In this document: positions 39,457-41,389 of the stretch, one piece after another
Numbering within the stretch: the first letter of the stretch is position 1
How the letters are laid out: each line of letters begins with the position of its first letter
Assembly (NCBI GenBank): GCA_038323025.1
Contig: JBBQGL010000010.1
Location: 1 to 41,389 of the forward strand
Length of the DNA stretch: 41,389 nt
Reading direction: 5' to 3'
From: JAFKKF01 sp038323025
GTDB taxonomy: Bacteria > Pseudomonadota > Alphaproteobacteria > Rhizobiales > Kaistiaceae
The notes under the pieces: generated by a model
Seen by the model: only the letters and a program-made list of their open reading frames with translations
Told to the model about the DNA's origin: nothing
Databases searched by the model: none
Program-made: the position numbers and the translations under genes

Positions 39457-41264
39457 TTATTCGTTGACCGACTTCGCGGTTTCGGCGGCGCGGACGAGCT
39501 GGACGAACTCGGCGCGAATGCCGAAGGGGTCCTCGCCGCGGGCGCCCTGGGCGAGGTTCATGATCGAGTCCCAATCGAAGCTGTCGGCCATGTAGGGATC
39601 GCCGCGGAGCCGCTGCCCGTAGGCGGCAACCGCGAGGGCGAAGCGGGTCGACTCCGGCGCTTCGGCGAGCGTCGCCGGGCGGTCGGCATCGGTGATCGGC
39701 CGCTGGATCAGCTTCGAGTTCGCCTGACCGGGCAGCTTATAGCGGATCTTCAGGAAGGCGATCTCGTTGCCCTTGCCTTCCGGTGTCTTCTCCGTCTGAT
39801 AGCGAAGCGGATCGCTCGCCGTCGGCCCGCCAACCGGGGTGATCTCGTAGAGGGCGGTAACCGCCGCGCCGGCGCCGACTTCGCCCGCATCGACCTGGTC
39901 GTTGTTGAAGTCCTCGCGGTTGAGGAGCCGGGTCTCGTAGCCGATCAGGCGGTATTCGGAGACGCGGGCCGGGTTGAACTCGACCTGGATTTTCACGTCG
40001 TCCGCGATCGGGAATAGCGAGCCCCCGAAATCGGTACGGAACAGCTTCCGGGCTTCCTGCAGGGTGTCGACGTAGGCGGCGGTGCCGTTTCCGTTCTGCG
40101 ACAGGTCCTGCATCATCACGTCGTTGTAGTTACCGCGGCCGTAGCCGTAGACCGAGAGATAGATGCCGCTCTTGCGCTTCTCGGAGACGAAGTCCTTCAG
40201 CTTTTCCGGGTCGGACACGCCGACGTTGAAGTCGCCATCGGTCATCAGGATGACGCGGTTGACCGCGGACTTCTCGAAGTTCTGCCTGGCGAGATTGTAG
40301 GCGAGCGCCAGCCCTTCCCCACCGACGGTCGAACCGCCTGCGTGGAGCGCATCGACGGCACAGCGGATCTTCAGCTTCTGGCTTCCCGAGGTGGGCGGAA
40401 GGACCGCGCCGGCGGAGCCGGCATAGACCGCCAGCGACACATGATCTTCCGGGCGGAGCTGGTCGATGAGGACGTTCAGGGCCTTTTGGGCCAGGGGCAG
40501 ACGGTCGGGCTCATCCATCGATCCGACACGTCGACGAGGAAGACGAGATTGAGCGGCGGCTCCTCGGCGCGCGGGATGTCGTATCCCTGCAGGCCGATAT
40601 GGACGATCTGCTTCGTCGGCGCCCACGGCGAGGCGGTCACCGCGACGGTGGCGGAGAACGGTTCGTCGGCCGTGGCGGGCCGTGTGTAGCCGTAGTCGAA
40701 ATAGTTGATCAGTTCCTCGACGCGGACCGCGTCGCGCGGCGGCAGGCTGCCGTCGTTCAGGAACCGGCGTACGTTCGCATAAGAGGCGGTGTCGACATCG
40801 ATCGAGAAGGTCGAGACCGGCGCCTCCGCGACGCTCTTGATCGGATTGAGCGCGGCGTGCGGATATTTTTCCGTGTCGTCGAGGTACTGCCCCTGCTTGT
40901 AGGCCAGTCCCCCCGATAGCACGCCCGATTGGGCCCGCTGGGCTACCATCGGTGTGGTCGAGAGGTCGGCAGCGCTCTCCTCGACGAGGGGTGAAGGCGG
41001 CGGCGTAACCCCGGTCGGTCCGGGCACGGTCGAGGGAGCGGTCGGCATCGCCGTCAGCTTCGCCGGATTGTTGCGGTAGCCGCCGTCGGTGTCGTTCTCT
41101 TCCTGGATATTGAAGCCGAGGGCCCGGCAGGCGGCGAGGCTGGGCACGCCGTCGACGACATCCCGGCCCTTGGCGTATCCCGGCGGCACGGCCAGGGCCG
41201 TCGCCGCGAGGAAGACCGTGAACATGTAGGTGGATTTCAGATGCGCTGAGCAACGACCATGCAT
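39457..41264 (-). pseudogene. YfbK-like VWA-domain protein with frameshift
   Basis: ATG 41264 (MHGRCSAHLKSTYMFTVFL) follows GGAGGGA and starts a signal-peptide protein related to YfbK-type VWA proteins: an N-terminal domain (ALNPIKSVAEAPVSTFSIDV ... VRVEELINYFDYGY), the VWA domain and a C-terminal YfbK-like region (VKIQVEFNPARVSEYRLIGY). The frame changes at about 40523: NLVFLVDVS should continue GSMDEPDRLPLAQKAL, but a base is missing (GTCGGATCG for GTCGGGATCG, minus strand). Restoring one G gives 602 codons in one frame. The break falls in the MIDAS DxSxS metal motif. As read, the product stops shortly after; the rest is open from an alternative start only. Confidence 0.85.
40521..40526 (-). 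other. Single-base frameshift in VWA MIDAS motif
   Basis: On the plus strand ATCCGACACG (40521-40530) would need ATCCCGACACG to keep the frame and spell DVSGSMDEPD. It is one base short in a C run. Either a real mutation or a sequencing/assembly error. Confidence 0.8.
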
Positions 41265-41389
41265 GGCCGATCCCTCCGCTGATGACGCCCCCGCGCCGGC
41301 AGATGACATGCCTGTAATCTTGGGCTGCATTTGGCGCGGATCGCGGCGGGGTTGTGTCGCCGCGGTGATCTGGTGATGGCGGAAAGCTA

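Overview
The window is about 41.4 kb of GC-rich, densely packed bacterial chromosome. Gene content and order point to an alphaproteobacterium of the order Hyphomicrobiales (Rhizobiales). Diagnostic clusters are dusB-ntrB-ntrC-ntrY-ntrX-dat-hfq-hflX-mazG, the block ispDF-cinA/ratA-lipA ... lpd-pdhC-pdhB-pdhA-ftsB-eno with kdsA beyond it, a fused ispDF, and an E1-beta subunit carrying its own lipoyl domain. No rRNA, tRNA, CRISPR array, insertion sequence or phage gene was seen. Species cannot be named from the sequence alone.

Layout. (1) 1-1801 is a rearranged locus. The lipoprotein-signal N-terminus of RlpA lies on the minus strand at the left edge. The C-terminal half of RlpA (end of the DPBB domain plus SPOR) lies on the plus strand, fused in frame to the N-terminal half of a SAM-dependent methyltransferase. 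(2) 1904-9269 (plus) is a housekeeping row: D,D-carboxypeptidase, tmk, holB, metG, tatD and a metallo-beta-lactamase-fold hydrolase, interrupted by a minus-strand GT90/CAP10-like glycosyltransferase. (3) 9465-20321 holds mazG (plus), then a minus-strand block hflX, hfq, dat, ntrX, ntrY, ntrC, ntrB, dusB (RNA chaperone, D-amino acid metabolism, nitrogen two-component systems). (4) 20439-22126 (plus) is ispDF and cinA, for isoprenoid precursors and NMN recycling. (5) 22123-33166 (minus) is the lipoate/pyruvate dehydrogenase/glycolysis block: ratA, lipA, a GlsB/YeaQ membrane protein, a DUF4279 protein, lpd, a small exported protein, pdhC, a DUF5076 protein, a Lys/Ala-rich basic protein, pdhB, a VOC protein, pdhA, ftsB, eno. 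(6) 33283-36809 (plus) is a five-gene cassette (DUF1835, queF, DUF6159, TMEM175, GNAT) between eno and kdsA. (7) 36806-41264 holds kdsA and a glyoxalase-like gene (minus), an exported alpha/beta hydrolase (plus), and a YfbK-like VWA protein (minus) with a single-base frameshift.

How the genes work together: enolase and the PDH complex (E1 alpha/beta, E2, E3) convert 2-phosphoglycerate-derived carbon to acetyl-CoA, and LipA supplies the lipoyl groups that E2 and the lipoylated E1-beta need. RlpA, the D,D-carboxypeptidase and FtsB belong to wall and division functions, and KdsA feeds lipopolysaccharide synthesis. NtrBC and NtrYX sense nitrogen and respiratory state.

Most notable: a probable small inversion (or fold-back chimera) with breakpoints inside rlpA and a methyltransferase gene; two inverted copies of a mobile-type palindromic repeat inserted in frame into the pdhC interdomain linker; a one-base frameshift exactly in the metal-binding motif of the VWA protein; and a small histone-tail-like basic protein translationally coupled to pdhB. 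I found no clear new defence or secondary-metabolite system.
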